From positions 87,642,001 through 87,706,000 of the forward strand of contig NC_135786.1 of the NCBI RefSeq assembly GCF_051106095.1: 64,000 nt of DNA, given 5' to 3'. Of the stretch, positions 1-13,689 are shown in pieces (within the stretch, counting starts at the first letter, position 1; the number at the start of each line of letters is the position of its first letter). Source of the DNA: Pogona vitticeps (taxonomy: Eukaryota; Chordata; Lepidosauria; Squamata; Agamidae). A program made the position numbers and the translations under genes. Below the pieces are notes generated by a model. That model saw only the letters and a list, made by a program, of their open reading frames with translations, was not told the origin of the DNA and did no database searches.

Positions 1-2320
1 CCATGTCTCCAGCTTAATACAATAACTGCTACACCCTACTGCTCTTTAGAACAGACAAAATCAGACATTCCTGTTATCTGTCTCTTCCCTTACAGTGAGT
101 ATCTCATGCTCAGCTCATGCTGCATGCAGGCAGCCATACGACAGTACACGAGTTATTGAAGGGATACATAGGAGGCTTCCTGGGGCCAAATAGAACTTCA
201 ATACCATCATTTTCCTACCACTATCTTAAGTCTATAACAAGCACTGACACTGCAGAAGTATCCCATCTCCTTCTCTCCACAAATTATTTGAGGCTTCGTG
301 GTCACAGCACTTCCTGCCCAAAGAAAAACAATATCAATATCTAAGCAACATACCTTTTTATATAGCTTTTAAGTCAAATATCTCTACTAGGAACAATAAT
401 GTATTTTTACGACACTCTGGATAGAAAACTCAATTGTGTCACTTATGCACAGAACTAGGCTGGCACGATTTTATAACACCAACACCCCCCAGATAATATT
501 CTTGCCATACTTCAAATTAGAAACCAAAGCTCAGAAAGTCTGCATTTATCAACATTTTGCAGGAACCACTTATCTGTCCTTTTATTAATTAGTAGCTGAA
601 CAACTCTATTCCAAGATACAAATTCACAAGGAGTCATTGTTTAACAGAAAAAAAAGTTTAGGAAGACAATGCTGCACAAAGTCTGTTTTGCCAGAAGCCT
701 CAATGAATTTTCTTGTTTCTCCCAGTTGCTACGCTTCTGCTGGAGCTGTTTCCTTACATGGAATAGACTATTTCTAGCACGCCTGCTGTGCTTTTCTGGC
801 AAGCAGCTCATAAGAAACGTGGTATTTGATAAAACTAGACAAAGGCTCCCCTTGTACTGCAAATCGCAGCACAGTCCCACTGGTGGGCTGCTCTGAAGCA
901 TTCTATAGTAATGAGTGCCATGCTTTAGCCTGCTTACATTAATCTTCCTTTTCTGTCAGAAGCCTCTGGCAAAGGCTTAGGAAAGTGAGCCAAGATATTA
1001 AAAAACTTTCCTTGGCTTCGTTACAGCAGAGAAGTCAATCTAAGATTCTTGACATTTTGCATCTCACTTCCGGTAGACAGCATTTATCTCCCACCCCCCC
1101 AAAAAAAGTTAGAACGGCAAATGATGCAGGAAGGACACCGGAATCTTCACAGATTTTGCATGTGCATCCATTAACTAAACGGGTGGATAGTGGAAAAGGT
1201 TTTTGTTGCTAAATCACTGAAGCTACTGAAAGGTTCATGTTACTAAATCATGGAAGCTTTTCCATATGTTATTTGTGAGAAGTTTCATGTTTAAAACTGA
1301 GATGCCGGGACATTCTTCTTAAACTAGAAGCATGTTCAAGCTATTTTAAAAACAGATATAATCACTCTCTTACAACACACACAAAAATACAAGCTTTTGG
1401 AATTTGTTTCATGTTAATAGCTTATACTTTATTTATTTGATCTTTTATTGATAGTCTAGAGAGCTTGGAAATCTACCCAACCCCCCAGAGAATTGCTGTT
1501 TTGTTTGTAAGCTGTGCTTTCCTCACTTTTCTTTCACCCATCTTTGCACTTCATTACATACATTATTGTAAAACTATACTAAGAACAGAATGTGTGAAGA
1601 GTCTACAGGCAGAAAAAGGACAAATAATATGTGAAAACTCTACCTTAAAAAAAAGCATCAACATAAACATAGGTGTAAGTTCAGTTATATATGCTGGTTC
1701 TAAGTCAATACAGAATATTTGTTTACCATATCTACGCAATGTTGAGTGCTGTACTGCAAATACAACATAACAAATGTGCAAACTGGCCTCCACAGCACTC
1801 ATTTTACATGAATCCAATTACGGTAATCTGAAAACGAACTGGTATCAATACCCTCTTTATACAATAATAACATGATTAACAGTCAGGTTCTGTTTATGTT
1901 AATGATGCAATCTAGAATTAAGCCCAGTTTCAGCTTATTCTTGTTATTAGTATGCTATGATTATGTTTTGAGTGACATCTTTTTTAAAAAATCTGATGAA
2001 TGCTTTCAGCTAAAAACTGTTTAAATAGTGCTTTTTTTATAAAAAAAAATGCTTCTACAATGTGGTATTAATCTAAACCAGAACCTGGAAAAGTTATGCT
2101 GTGTATCACAATTCCCAGAATCCCCTAGCTAGCATGGGAATTGTAACTCTTCCAAAACAAGTAATTATTTCAACCTCTGTCCCAAATATGTAAGTACTGT
2201 ACAGTATATGAAATGGAAGTGGAAGCCACACAGACACACACAAAAGATACTGGAACATTTCCTACACAGTCCCATTAGAATGGATGGAAGCACCATCAGA
2301 CACTTAAATGCACAAGTCAA

Positions 2321-2545
2321 ATCTACACCGCCCCAAACACACCAATATCACCTGATTTTGGAAGCTAAGCAGGGACAGGTCTGGTTATTACTTGGATGGG
2401 GGACCACCAGGGAAGACCACAGATCTCTGTGTAGGGCTAGGAAAGAATCTTGCCTGTACCCTAAAGAGCTGCTGCCTTTTAAAGTTAACAATACTGGGCT
2501 AAATGGACCAATGGACCAGCTCACAGTGTTTCTGCTGTAACTGCC
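2321..2545 (+). repeat. 5S rRNA-derived SINE
   Basis: The head matches the 3' half of 5S rRNA: GGAAGCTAAGCAGGG, then GGTTATTACTTGGATGGG and GGACCACC. These follow the internal-promoter region of 5S with several substitutions. The tail from about 2440 (CTGCTGCC, AATACTGGGCTAAATGGACC) is not 5S, but it matches the tail of 5S-headed SINEs common in reptiles. This makes it a SINE copy, not a 5S gene or a simple 5S pseudogene. The copy is diverged and old. Confidence 0.75.
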
Positions 2546-2959
2546 CATCTCCCAAGGGTATAAAATGGGTTCACATCCATCATCAAATTTTTGCCATGAA
2601 GATCTTTCTTGGCATCAACCTCTAAATATACAGAGACTAACAGACAAGTAAGTAAGAAAGAGAAAAGTACAATTTTTGTTCACTGTAAATTGTTTAGCAC
2701 TGAGATGTTTGACAGCTTTCCTACATGAAATCACTTTACTAAAAAAACAAAAATAAGCTAAAACTACAAGTATTGTAAATTTTGAAAACTAAAATATTTA
2801 TTTCAGTATCAGCTTTCAAACACGTGTCTGAAGAATTGCCCTTTATTCTATGAAAGCTCACACTGAAATTGGTTAAGTCTTAAGAGGTGTTGTTTTACTG
2901 AAACAGACTAAAATGGTTACAATGGAGGGTTTATTTTAAAATATGGAAGATTATAAATA

Positions 2960-3379
2960 CAGTGGTGCCTCGCTTAACGGGCGCTCCATTTAGCAACGAA
3001 ACTGCATAGCGATAAAGTTTTTGCAATCGCATTGCGATGTTTTAAATGGGTTTTTTTTGCTTTGCGATGATCGGTTCCCTGTTTCGCTTACCGATCATCA
3101 CAAAGCAATGATTTTTAACAGCTGATCGGCGGTTCCAAAATGGCCACCGGGTAAAAAAAATGGCCACCCACTGTTGTAGGGACGGATTCCTCGCTTAAGA
3201 GGCAGCGAAAATAGCCTCCATATGGAGGATCTTCGCTTTAAGGTGAGTTTTAAGCCCATAGGAACGCATTAAACAGGTTTTAATGCGTTTCTATGGACTT
3301 TTTAAAACTGCATAGCGACGAAATCGCTTAGCAGAAATTTTTGCTGTACGGATTAACGTCGCTATACGAGGCACCACTG
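2960..3379. mobile_element. Tigger-like nonautonomous DNA transposon, complete
   Basis: Terminal inverted repeats begin CAGTGGTGCCTCGCTTA on the left and end GAGGCACCACTG on the right. TA dinucleotides flank both ends (2958-2959 and 3380-3381), as expected for the Tc1/mariner/pogo superfamily. The 420 bp interior has no transposase. It contains subterminal palindromes around a GATCGG motif. A diverged copy in opposite orientation is at 58060-58471, and a truncated relative is at 42112. Confidence 0.8.
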
Positions 3380-5457
3380 TACCGTATTTTTCGCTCCATA
3401 AAACGCACTTCCCCCCCAATAGTGGGGGAGAAAGTATGTGCGTCTTATGGAACGAATACAGTAAAAAAGGGGTTCAACCACCACCACACAGAAGCCTCAC
3501 ACTGCCATGCTGGGAGGCCTCTGAACTGGCACCAGAGACTGCTTGCTGTTTGGACGTCACCATTCTGCACTGCTGGCTTTCCAGGATCTGCTTCCTGGAG
3601 CCCACCTGGAAAACCAGCAAGGCCAACACGCCTATGGCAGCAGGCAGTGAAAACACCCAAGGACCAAAGGGGAAAAAGTGATTCTAGAAAGACCAGGGGA
3701 AACCACAAACACAGTCCCCCACATTTGGGGAAATCACAGGGGTCAGCACATCCAAAGTGCAATAGATGAGCCTCACCCTGGGAAAACCACTTAGATGATC
3801 ATGGTATCTCCCCTGCCAGGTATGAGTTGGAATGGCCCCTGAACCTCCTGCCCCTTTCTGTGCCCTGTCCCCCAAAGGCATGGTGACCTCCCAGCTGCAC
3901 CTTCTGATCAGAACAGGGCTGCACAGCCCCAGTCCCAAAAGAGACCAAGAGAGCTACTCAGTGTTTTGGGGTGCCCCACAGGACCCCCATCAGGGGCTGG
4001 ATGTTCCCCCACAATCCTCCAGTGCACAGATATTAGCATACCTAATATGTGGGGAAGGCAGGGAAAGCGGGGAAATTCAAACGTTCAGTTAGTGAAGAGG
4101 CTGCTTGTCTGCTTCCTTGCTAGTCCAAGCAGTTAGAGAGCTGGGAGAGAGACCTGGGACTGCCTGGTATTGTTTTAAAATGTAAAATTTAGTTTAAAAG
4201 CTGTTTGTTTGGGGTTAGTGCTGCACGGGTGAAAAGGTGCTCCATTTGAGTTGAAACCTGCTTGTGTAGAAACGTGCATACCAGTACTTGCTTTAAAAGC
4301 TGCCTGGGAAGCCCTTCAGACCAGCACCGATCAGCTGTTAGGTGGGGAGAGGGGAGGGGAAAGGAGCAAGAGTGGAGAAGAGCACAAAATGGCTGCCGTC
4401 TGCCTACTGGCTTTTAGCTGTTTGGGACTCTTTTTTGGCTGTTCTGGGGTCTACCAAGGCACTGTAAAGAGCCAGGCTCAGTCTACAGTACCTGGTAGGT
4501 GACCTTCTTTTAAGTTTTTTTAAGTTTCTGACCTCCCCCCCCCCTAAAAATGCATTAATTAATTTTCAATGCATTTTTCAATTTGGATTCAACCTGCAAA
4601 CTTTTCAACTAGTTCTGGACATCTAATAGAGAATGTATTTCCAAAGGGTGTTGCAGCAAGGAAACTAACTGTGCCTCATGACTTCTAACTGGATTACAGT
4701 ACCTGCTTCCTGATTTCAGCTACTATAGTTTGTATTTTTTTGGCTCATCAAGAACATTGTTCATGGCTTTGTGTGGCCTAACCTGTTGTGCCTTGTATGC
4801 TATAAATGTTCGATTATGTCAGAAAATGGGGATTTGGTCTTATGCCGAGCATGTGCTACTGCTGGTGAATGAGATCAGGTTAAGCTTTGTGTTGCTGTTC
4901 TTTTGCATAACCTAACATAAATAAGGAAAACCAGCTGTTAAATAGTTTAATTCCACTATTTATCCTCCACACAACTAAAAGGGACCTCTCAATGCAGTGC
5001 CAAATAAGACAAACCATTTCTAACTTAATATAGGCTTGAGCTGTAACTGGGCAGAGTTGCACAACAATCTCATCTGTCATTGAGACATTTCTATAAGCAT
5101 GGGGAGGAGGTGGATGGAAGGAAATGTAAAATATAGGTAGAGTGGTATAGGTCTTATCACTGGCTGATAATGGTCTATATGTACTTTAATTAAATTTAGG
5201 GTACACAAATTTATGGTATATAAACTAGAGTACACAAAGTTTTAAGTCTCTCTATTTGTTAATGACAGTGGTAATGGTTCTTAATGCCACTGTTGACTGC
5301 TGTTCACTTTACATGGTTCAAATGTTATTCTGTTATAGTTTATTAAATATTTTATTACACTATTTGGTTCAGAATATATTTTCCCTGTTTTCCTTCTCTA
5401 AAAATTATGTGCATCTTAAGGGTCAGGTGCGTCTTATGGAGCAAAAAAAATATGGTA
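3380..5457. mobile_element. 2.1 kb terminal-inverted-repeat element, no transposase
   Basis: The left end TACCGTATTTTTCGCTCC is answered at the right end by GGAGC followed by an A-rich stretch and ATGGTA. The inner parts of the ends match as CCATAARACGCAC on both sides, and the right end fits a widespread vertebrate repeat family that begins the same way. Close to the left end the terminal sequence also folds back on itself (3380-3472). The interior has no convincing coding frame. Part of it (about 4046-4170) resembles the interior of the element at 61210. The superfamily was not settled. Confidence 0.5.
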
Positions 5458-8400
5458 GTTTCTTACAAATAAGTGGGTGTCATATAGATTTTAAAAACTG
5501 CAGGGCTTCTGCAGTTGGGTAAATATTACTTGGTTACATTTCTATCCCACCTTTCCTTTAAAAAGACTGTACACACGATCCTACACATTATTCCTGCATT
5601 GTGCTTTTTAGACTTCAGCTCCTAGACTTTGCCAGGAATTCCCTCAACCAGAATTCAGGGGGCTTTAGCCAAGAAATTAAAGTACTCACAGGAGCTTTCA
5701 ATTACACACAGGTAGGAAGTGAAGGGTGAATCAGTCATTTCATTCCTGTGACAAAGACAGGGGAAGTGGGTGGGAATGATTAAGTTCCATGAGAGCTGCA
5801 AGGATTTGGAGGACTGGTAATCCCTCTGCCTCTTAGGCTCTCTATACAGGGTGCCTGTCAAAAAAACAACAACACCAGTCCCTAATCCATTGCAGCTCCC
5901 ATGAAGTTTGACCACCCCCATCCATTTCATCTACTGAACAGAAATCCATTTAATTCAGCAAGCCACCTCTAAACAAACCAGCACGTACACAACGTCACCA
6001 AATGTTGGTGGTGGAGCAAACAGAGAGTGGCACAAATTATCCTTAGAAGTCAATATCAAGAGTCCTCAATAGGGTTTTCCTTACAAGACCAGATCAATAC
6101 ATTTATTGGTTTGCACTAAACACTGTCATCTGGCCAAGCCTAAATGAGATATAGTCAACAAACAGCCCACCAATTTTTTTGTATTTTAAAGAGAAATCTG
6201 TAGGCCAGAAGTAGAGGATACCCAGAAGATAAAGACCTTCCTATGTGGCTAGCTGATGCTTCCTAATCACCATCATTACCACGAGGAGCCATCATCTTCA
6301 GGTACCTGCAGCCACTGCCCTTGAAGACTTCCTTCACCCTTCCCATTAAGTGAGGGGAGTCAAACCCACCAGCCATTACTGCCTCACAACACCTGATGAA
6401 CACTATATGAGCATGTCTATGAAAGACTGTGGGGTTCAGGGGTAACCTTCGGTCTAAGGAGGCACTTCTTCCAAAATTTCATCACAGCCTCTGCCTATAG
6501 TGAGGGTTTTCCACCTACTCTGGGTCTGCTCTCTGCCACCACACAGTCAACAACAAGTTTCCACTAAGGCAATGTGTCTTGCAAGCCAAGAAACTTGCCC
6601 CACCCCAGTACAAGCCGGAAATCTATATATTTTCCTCTCCTATGTCAAGCATCCCCTAGAAACTAAGCCACTACAATTCTCACATAAAAAGAGAACACAT
6701 GAAGATAAAAGCAGCAAGCGTTAAGTACAAATATAGATTTCAGGAAGGAAAACAACAAGTATTCCTTTTATATCCTCCTACACTAAAAATACCACTATTT
6801 TTAAAGAGAAATCTTATGGATGGTAGGTATAATTCTATAAACAGTATCTCAAAAAAACCTCAGCAGCAAATATTATACTTAAGATGGAAAACACAATACT
6901 ATGAAGAGCCACACTTATTTTAAGAAAGCTTGCAATTGTCTAAAAAAAGTTTTCCTTTAGGAAGAGGTGGTTATGTTTATGTCACAAAAAAGCAGGTTGT
7001 TTAATTTTGGAATTTTTTTTAATGGCATGGCAGACAGGAGAGACCTGTACTAAGGAAAAAAAATGTAAAATTTAAGTGTCTCGGTGGCTCAAAGACTATT
7101 AAACAGTTTGACACCTGCCGAGATGACATTTCATACAGTTCTTCTCTGGTCTCACAGTTCGAGAGTTGCTTTTCAGTAGCTCTTCAGGAAGATGAGACAC
7201 GTTGGCTTGGAAATATACATGCAGTGTTGGAAAAGAAAATTGCTTTCTCTATAAAGAGAAGCCAGTGTTTTATTTGCCTCCCACTGTTTTAAGAGTGACA
7301 GATCAGGGGAAAGAATGCATACATGTGTGTGTTTGTGTATATGTGTGTGGTGGATGAAGCATAATTGCTAGTCCATGAACAACATGCCTAGATCTAACAA
7401 ACTGACATTGTCATGCTGTGTGTCAACTTTCAAACAGACAATAATGCAGAAAAAGAAAACATACAGGACGATACAAGGCCTTGGGATAGGTTTTCCCACA
7501 TGTTGCACAGTGGAAGAGGTTGACATGGGATGCAGTTTCTAGTGCCAAGGTTTTTATATTGAGAAACCAGCAGGACAGAAGACATTAGGCATAAATCCAG
7601 CTGTTAGTCCCCAACTAGAACAAATATACAATTTTATGAGCCCAATTATGTAAACTGCACAGACAGAGTTTATGATGTCATCAACTTGCACTGGTAACAT
7701 TTATTTTAAATTAAATAAATGTTTCTTATCCCTGTTTGAGGTTCCTAGGCTCCCTAGGGCTCCCTTTAGCCCTGGAGATTTCTTTGGGAGCCTCGGGAAA
7801 GGCTCCAAAAGTGTGTGGAGGAGGCCTTCCATTAAAATAATCTTATACCGCACATCAGCTTATACTGCACAAAGGTACATGAACAGGATTTGGGCCAATA
7901 ACTGAGTCAATAGGTCTACTCTAGAGGGGACAAACAAATTGATTTAGGCCCACATGCAAGCCAGATTCCAATAAAGAGATCAGAAGACAAAATCCGGAGC
8001 GTATTTCCTAACTTGATTCTAAATATGTAGGAAATAGTTTGTTGTCAGGAAAATGTACAGTATAGATGAGATTTTCTGGATGCTGTAGCAAACATATGTG
8101 TTCTGTTGTTATGGATAGAGGAGAAGCAGGAAGGTAGATTGAAATTTGTTGTCACTGAGAGCACATGTTTTACATAACCAGACATCTTTTTTCTCCTAGG
8201 AGAGTTTTTTTTTCTCCAATTTGCTACTGAAATTCACTGGCAGATAGCTAAATCTACAGAAGAACCTCGACATGGCAATAAACAAGCCTTCTTGTTGGTT
8301 TAAGCAAGAAATCTCCAGTTACCACCTTCAGTATTTCCCCACAATTTCTCTTTCTTAAACCTTAACTAACAACTGTGGATAAGTACTCCTTTTATTCCTT

Positions 8401-9671
8401 AGGAGTCAAAGTGTCAACTTTTAATTAAAAGTACGGTAAGTCTGAGGTACTCTTAACCCCCCAGAGAATCACAGATCCCCAGTTTTCTGCTAATTCTGCT
8501 GCCTTTTTAAAGCACACATGAACAAATACCGTACTTAAAGGTTGGAATTAATGAATGAAACATGTTTAATGAATTATTATTTAAAGAATTAGCCCAAAGG
8601 ACTATTATATCCAACTTTCACAGGATGAATAATATTTTACTGGGAAGGGGAATAAATTTTAAAGTTTAAAAATCATTTACTTATCAAGCAATTGTTGAGT
8701 GATCAAAAAACTTAGAAACCAAAAGAGAAGAGGAAATTAGTTTTTTTAGCCTTGAATGAAGCTCTCAAGCAGCCAGCCAAACTGAAAAATGACCCCACTG
8801 AAGTTGTGCAAACCTGTTCAGAAGATCACAAGGCAGAATACAAAAATATATTAACTAAACCCTTGGAAATACATACACACTTTGCATGTTCTACAGACAG
8901 ATCTTATTTGTCCTGTTGCCCTTTATGTGGTAATTTTGTCTGGATGAGCTGTCATTTCAGGTTTCAGCTTTGATTTAAATTAACTGTAGACACCTTAACA
9001 GGGTTAAAAGAATCTCTAAGTACTCCTTAGCAATAAAGCCAATTACTTAACAGCAGGGATTCCTTTAATCTATTAATGCATTCCATGTGGTTCAATGTCT
9101 ATGGTACACACAGAGGCAAAGTTGTATTTAAAATAGCTTCATTAACTCAATGCAGGAGAGATACTGTAGGTCAAATTTGCAATCAGTTTTACCACCTTTC
9201 ATTATAGAGCCATAATCAAGGAGTAGTCTCAATTTAATTACATTTGTTTGAAGGATAAAAAAACTTCTGTGTTAGTATTCTCTAAAAAGCAAGAAGGAAC
9301 CTACTACAACAAAGAATCTCTATTAGTACTAGTGAGACCTAGGCAAGCATTAAGCTAGTAATCTATGAAACATGGTGCAAAGTGCATGCAGCTCTTCTAC
9401 AGTGATCATGCTTACAGTATTCCAACTGAAAAATAAGATCCATTACAAATTTAGTTGAAGGTGAGTGAAGAAGAATTGAACAAGGAAATCAAGCCAATGC
9501 TGGGGTGTAAACAACCTTCTTTCTGTTGACCTATTTCTCAAACCCATGACATGATGTTAAATTCCAATGAAACCCTATATCACCCTAAAAACATGCGTAA
9601 GCACCACTGTGATAGGAACTTATAGAATTTAAGAATATCATCATTGTAGGTAAAACACATACAATGCTTAC

Positions 9672-10382
9672 CTGCCAAAGTACCTTTCAGAGTAGGACTA
9701 TCTTCCATTGCAACACCAGCTAGAACACTGCATGCAGGCTTTGGCTTGTGCACTTGCAAATGTTCCATGGAATGCATACCATCTACGGGATTCCTTTCCC
9801 TAAACTTAGCATTTCCAACACAGTCTGAGACAGGTGGGAGGCTTTCACTATGCCCTACAACGTTAACCAAATAACTCGCAGAGGATACCTTGTGATTTAC
9901 AGCTTGAGAGTCCAAATTCTTGGCATTATTACCACCTAGAAAACGTGGCAAGTCAAGAACATCATCTTCAGGGATAGGATTGTACCATATTTCTCCTTCA
10001 TCATCTGCATCATTATCTTCCCCCAATTCCAAAGTACCATTCTGCAGTGCAAAATGGCTCATCCCATTCTCAGCAACATGCACAGAACTGATTTGCCTCT
10101 TGGGGCTTTCTTGCCCTAGACGTTTGAGGAAATTCTGAGGCATCTTCGGCTCAAGCATAGGGTTAGAAGATTTCAGAATCTTGTACCTTTCTCCTGACAA
10201 TTTCTTGTAAGAGTTTCCTTTTTCTGAATTAGGTACCCTCAGAGAACTTTGATGCAACCAGTTGCGCTTCTTGGACACAGTGATGTTAGCAATCCGCGAC
10301 TTGCATTCCGCACCTTCAGTGGAGTTAAAGGTCTTAAGTTCTCTTCTGCTCACAGAAGGTATGTAAACATTTTCAATGAAAT
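9672..10382 (-). CDS. SYDE2: SYDE2, coding exon 2
   Basis: SYDE2 (synapse defective Rho GTPase homolog 2) is a RhoGAP-type regulator of Rho-family GTPases. This 711-nt exon adds about 237 residues of the linker between the disordered N-terminus and the C2 domain. The acceptor is CCCTTACAG before base 10382, and the donor is GGCAG/GTAAGC at 9672/9671. Exon 1 ends with one base of a codon and this exon supplies the other two, giving Asp at the junction, followed by FIENVY and SVSRREL. The acidic patch DADDEGEIWYNPIPEDD is a strong mark of the SYDE family. The exon again ends in phase 1. Coding is supported by a frame open throughout with no internal stop. Downstream exons with C2 and RhoGAP are outside the window. 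Confidence 0.88.
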
Positions 10383-10559
10383 CTGTAAGGGAGTCAAGGG
10401 AAAGAGCATGAGAGCATTAGTCTACATTTCAAGTGCATCTCCAGAATTTTGTTTACATTAAACTTTTTTTAAAAAGAGACTCTAGTGTTGCAATAATTTT
10501 TTTGTGATCAATACTTGAAAAGTTCAGTTCCAGAAAAGAAAGCCAAACCCAATAATTGT

Positions 10560-10775
10560 AATATAACTGTGCCCTGTTGCTTTGAATCTGTGTTTGGTGT
10601 TGATTTGGTTTACCATTGTTAGTGTTGTATTTGTTTGATTCTTTTAAATGTTTGTATACTTACAGTTTTTAGTTTTTAAATATTATCTTTTAATGATGTA
10701 CTGTAAGCTGCCTTGGGTCTTTTTTACAGAGAAAGTGGGGTAAAATATTTAAAATAAATAAATATTCTGGTTATA
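10560..10775 (+). repeat. LINE-type 3' tail (CR1/L2-like)
   Basis: A T-rich stretch leads to CTGTAAGCTGCCTTGGGTC, then GTGGGGTAAAATATTTAAAATAAATAAAT. This arrangement ends many squamate CR1/L2-type copies. The same pattern recurs at 13690-13812, 43425-43555 and 48475-48640. Family assignment is by motif only. Confidence 0.5.
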
Positions 10776-11854
10776 AATACTAAATGTCAAAGATATGCTG
10801 AGGAAATGTATTCCACAAGTGTAAACAGGTGGTGATTTTTTTAAAAAAAATCTGACAACTGTTTTGCTGGTTTATGCTGTGTCTTGAAATCCATAGGAGA
10901 AACGTCTTCTATCTGTTTGACATAGCAGACAAGGACAGTATGAAGACACTATGTTCTGAGTTACTACTCCAAGCTGGTGCATACCAAGTCTGGTCTCTGG
11001 GATAGAGGCAGCAACCAAATGAAATTTAGCTGCCTCCCAAACCTCAGGCCATCATTGGCTGAAATCCAGAATTAAGTCAAAAGCTGCATCTCCACGTAAG
11101 CTTGAATCCCTGTATTCCAGGGTCCAATTCATTTGGAGAGCCCTTGCAGATCTATCACCGTCCATATACAGGAAGGCAAATCAAAGCAACAAAGGACAGG
11201 ACAAGCCTAGCATGCTTCCTCTTTGCATGAGGCTTCATCGCTGTTTTTAATATCTGAATATAGCTCTAGTGATGCACCATCACACATTCTGCTGCTCTGC
11301 AGGCTTATACAAGAGCTTTATCTATTTGGAACTGATTAATATTTCCTTTTTACAAGCATCTGCTTATAGAATGCAGTCAACATAATAGGTTGAATCCAGA
11401 CTCACTCATCGCCAAAGCTTAGAAACACTGCTCTTTTTAAACTACAGCTCCCAGAATTCTCCAACCAGCTATACGGGCCATAGTACAAAAATAAAAAATA
11501 ATTTTAAAAAATCAAGCTCTTGTCACAACTAACTTAGTTGGCCTTGGTTTCAATGGATTCACTCTGAACACAATTTTGTTTGGATCAAACTGAATATTTG
11601 CAAGCATTAGAAAACCTGCCAGATAGACTTACAGCTCTTCTAAACTGAGAAAATGCAACAAAGGTTGCATTCATTCAACATGCTTGTTTTTTAATAGTGC
11701 AAAACAGTAAAGCTGCTGAAAGCATCATCAAGGGTGCTTATGCAGGCACGTTCTAAAAGCATTAAATTGAAGTGTTACATATACACAGAAATTACTATGC
11801 ATGTGTGTCTGTGTACAGTATTTTGTTTTGTTTTTGGACATACAACACACCCTG

Positions 11855-11955
11855 CGGTCCTAAACATATTTATTTATGTATTTATTTATTTATTTATTCA
11901 ATTTATATGCCGCTCACACTACCCAGAGGTCTCTGGGCGGCTTACAATAATTAAA
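11855..11955 (-). repeat. LINE-type 3' tail, reversed
   Basis: A (TTTA)-rich run is followed by ATATGCCGCTCACACTACCC and CTGGGCGGCTTACAATAATT. This is the reverse complement of the tail seen at 13690-13812. A short related piece is near 48770-48860. Confidence 0.45.
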
Positions 11956-13689
11956 ATGCAATACAGTAAAAGATAAAATAATTTACTAACTATAATTGTT
12001 CAAACTGGCCTTCAAATGCCACTGAACTCATTGGGACTCACTTCCAAGCAAACATTAAATGGGACCTGGCTGCAGATTATCTCTGCTTAAACCTATACGT
12101 GTTTACTTAGAAGTCCAACTGACTGCAGTGAAATGTATGCCGAGAGTACACAAGATTACAGCACTCTGAGCCCAATGCTAAGCTGTTTACTCAGAAATCC
12201 CATTGCATCTAACAGGTCTTGCTCACAATAAGAGTGTGCCTAGCATTACAGCTAGAGTGCTATAGAAAGCCAATGTTCCAATCAAGTTGAAAACCACCAT
12301 GCACCGAAAAGCAGAGAAGGAGGCATGTAAGAAGCCCATGGAAACTTGAATCAACACTTCATAATTTCTCACAGTGTTTGGAACATTTTAAGGGAATGTA
12401 TTTAGTTACCACTGAGGTCACTATGTACACAGCATAGTTCAGCAGAGCACTTAGATGTGCTTTGTACCACTTCAACCTGTAAAACAGCTGAATATTCAGA
12501 GTGCAGGATTTTTAAAGAAAAATGAAAAGGGCACTGCAGCTTTCTAAAAGACTTGAAAAAATCTACCGTTTCACAGATGCAAGGCCAAAGCCCTGAGAGA
12601 AAAAGACACTACAGTACCTTGATTTTGATCATGTTCATGTATCCTAAACGCATTCCACGCATGCAATTTCACTATAACTTCTGGACAGACAAGGGCCTAG
12701 ACTAAGTAACAGACAGCAAAAGTCTGCATGCTATGATGGCTAAATACTCAAATCTAACGAACTACACTGACAGTGAAGTCCTGACATAGCTAAAAATGGT
12801 GCTGTGGGTATGTCTGAACTTGCATCACATTCCAAGGATACAGACATGGCAAAAAAGGGAATACCCCCACCCCCGGTAAACGTTGCTCACATCTCTTGAT
12901 AAACACTCATCTGGTGAGCAAGACACAGTGTAGCTATGAAAGTGTACTGGAAAGTCTTAGTGCCTATTTTTAGTCTACACACAGTACAAACAAAGTGATG
13001 TATTTACCGTGTGATTTTCTATTACACCAACAGAGGATACTCACTGCCATTTATATCTCACAGTTTCCTATTATATTTAATAAAATAGGTGCAAGGACAT
13101 TCTAGTGTATTTTTGTATCAATGCCCACCAAGAGACAGAACTCTTAATTAGCTTGCCTTCCATCATCAAGGGAGACAAATAGTCAGAGCAAATACTTCCA
13201 GATTAGATCTATTAAAGATGCACTTCTAGGAAACTTACTCCTCCTGCTTCCCAGAGATCAAACACATCAGCACATATCTTTCTTTAAAAAAAAAAAACTT
13301 TATTCAATAATGACTTTGTTCTTCATACAAAATATGTAAAAGTGAAGAAAACTGCTGCAATTGTATTATCATGGAGAATGCTATGTCACTATCTTCAGTA
13401 TCTTCTGCACCGAGATAGTATTTGTGACCAGCTGGGAAAAAAAGCTGCCAAGGCAATTGAACAAATTTAAGTGACCAAAGGTGGAAGTGAATCCAGCTTG
13501 TTAGATTCAACTCCGAAGGGACTCATCTAGGGTAAGTAAGAAAATTGCCTCCCACTCATTTCCCACTATCTACAACTCTTTCTCGGAGCACCATCTTTTA
13601 CTACCCAACCTTCTGCCTTAAGATTCTGGAGTAAAGATTTGCAAGTACACTAAATATATATTTTTATTTTTCCCATCTTATAGAATCAT

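Larger units (their letters stand above)
1..9671 (-). other. SYDE2: SYDE2 intron 2 (part)
   Basis: This stretch lies downstream of the donor at 9671-9670, in the direction of SYDE2 transcription. No further SYDE2 exon was recognised in it, so the C2 and RhoGAP exons are inferred to lie left of base 1. It is mostly AT-rich unique-looking sequence. Listed separately are a 5S-SINE near 2.3 kb, a Tigger-like element at 2960-3379 and a 2.1 kb terminal-inverted-repeat element at 3380-5457. From 5.5 to 9.5 kb I see nothing I can name. Short exons without a long open frame could have been missed by eye. Confidence 0.6.

Noticed and set aside
2321-2440. 5S rRNA gene
   Set aside because: Only the 3' half is 5S-like, with many substitutions, and it runs into a SINE tail instead of a T-run terminator.
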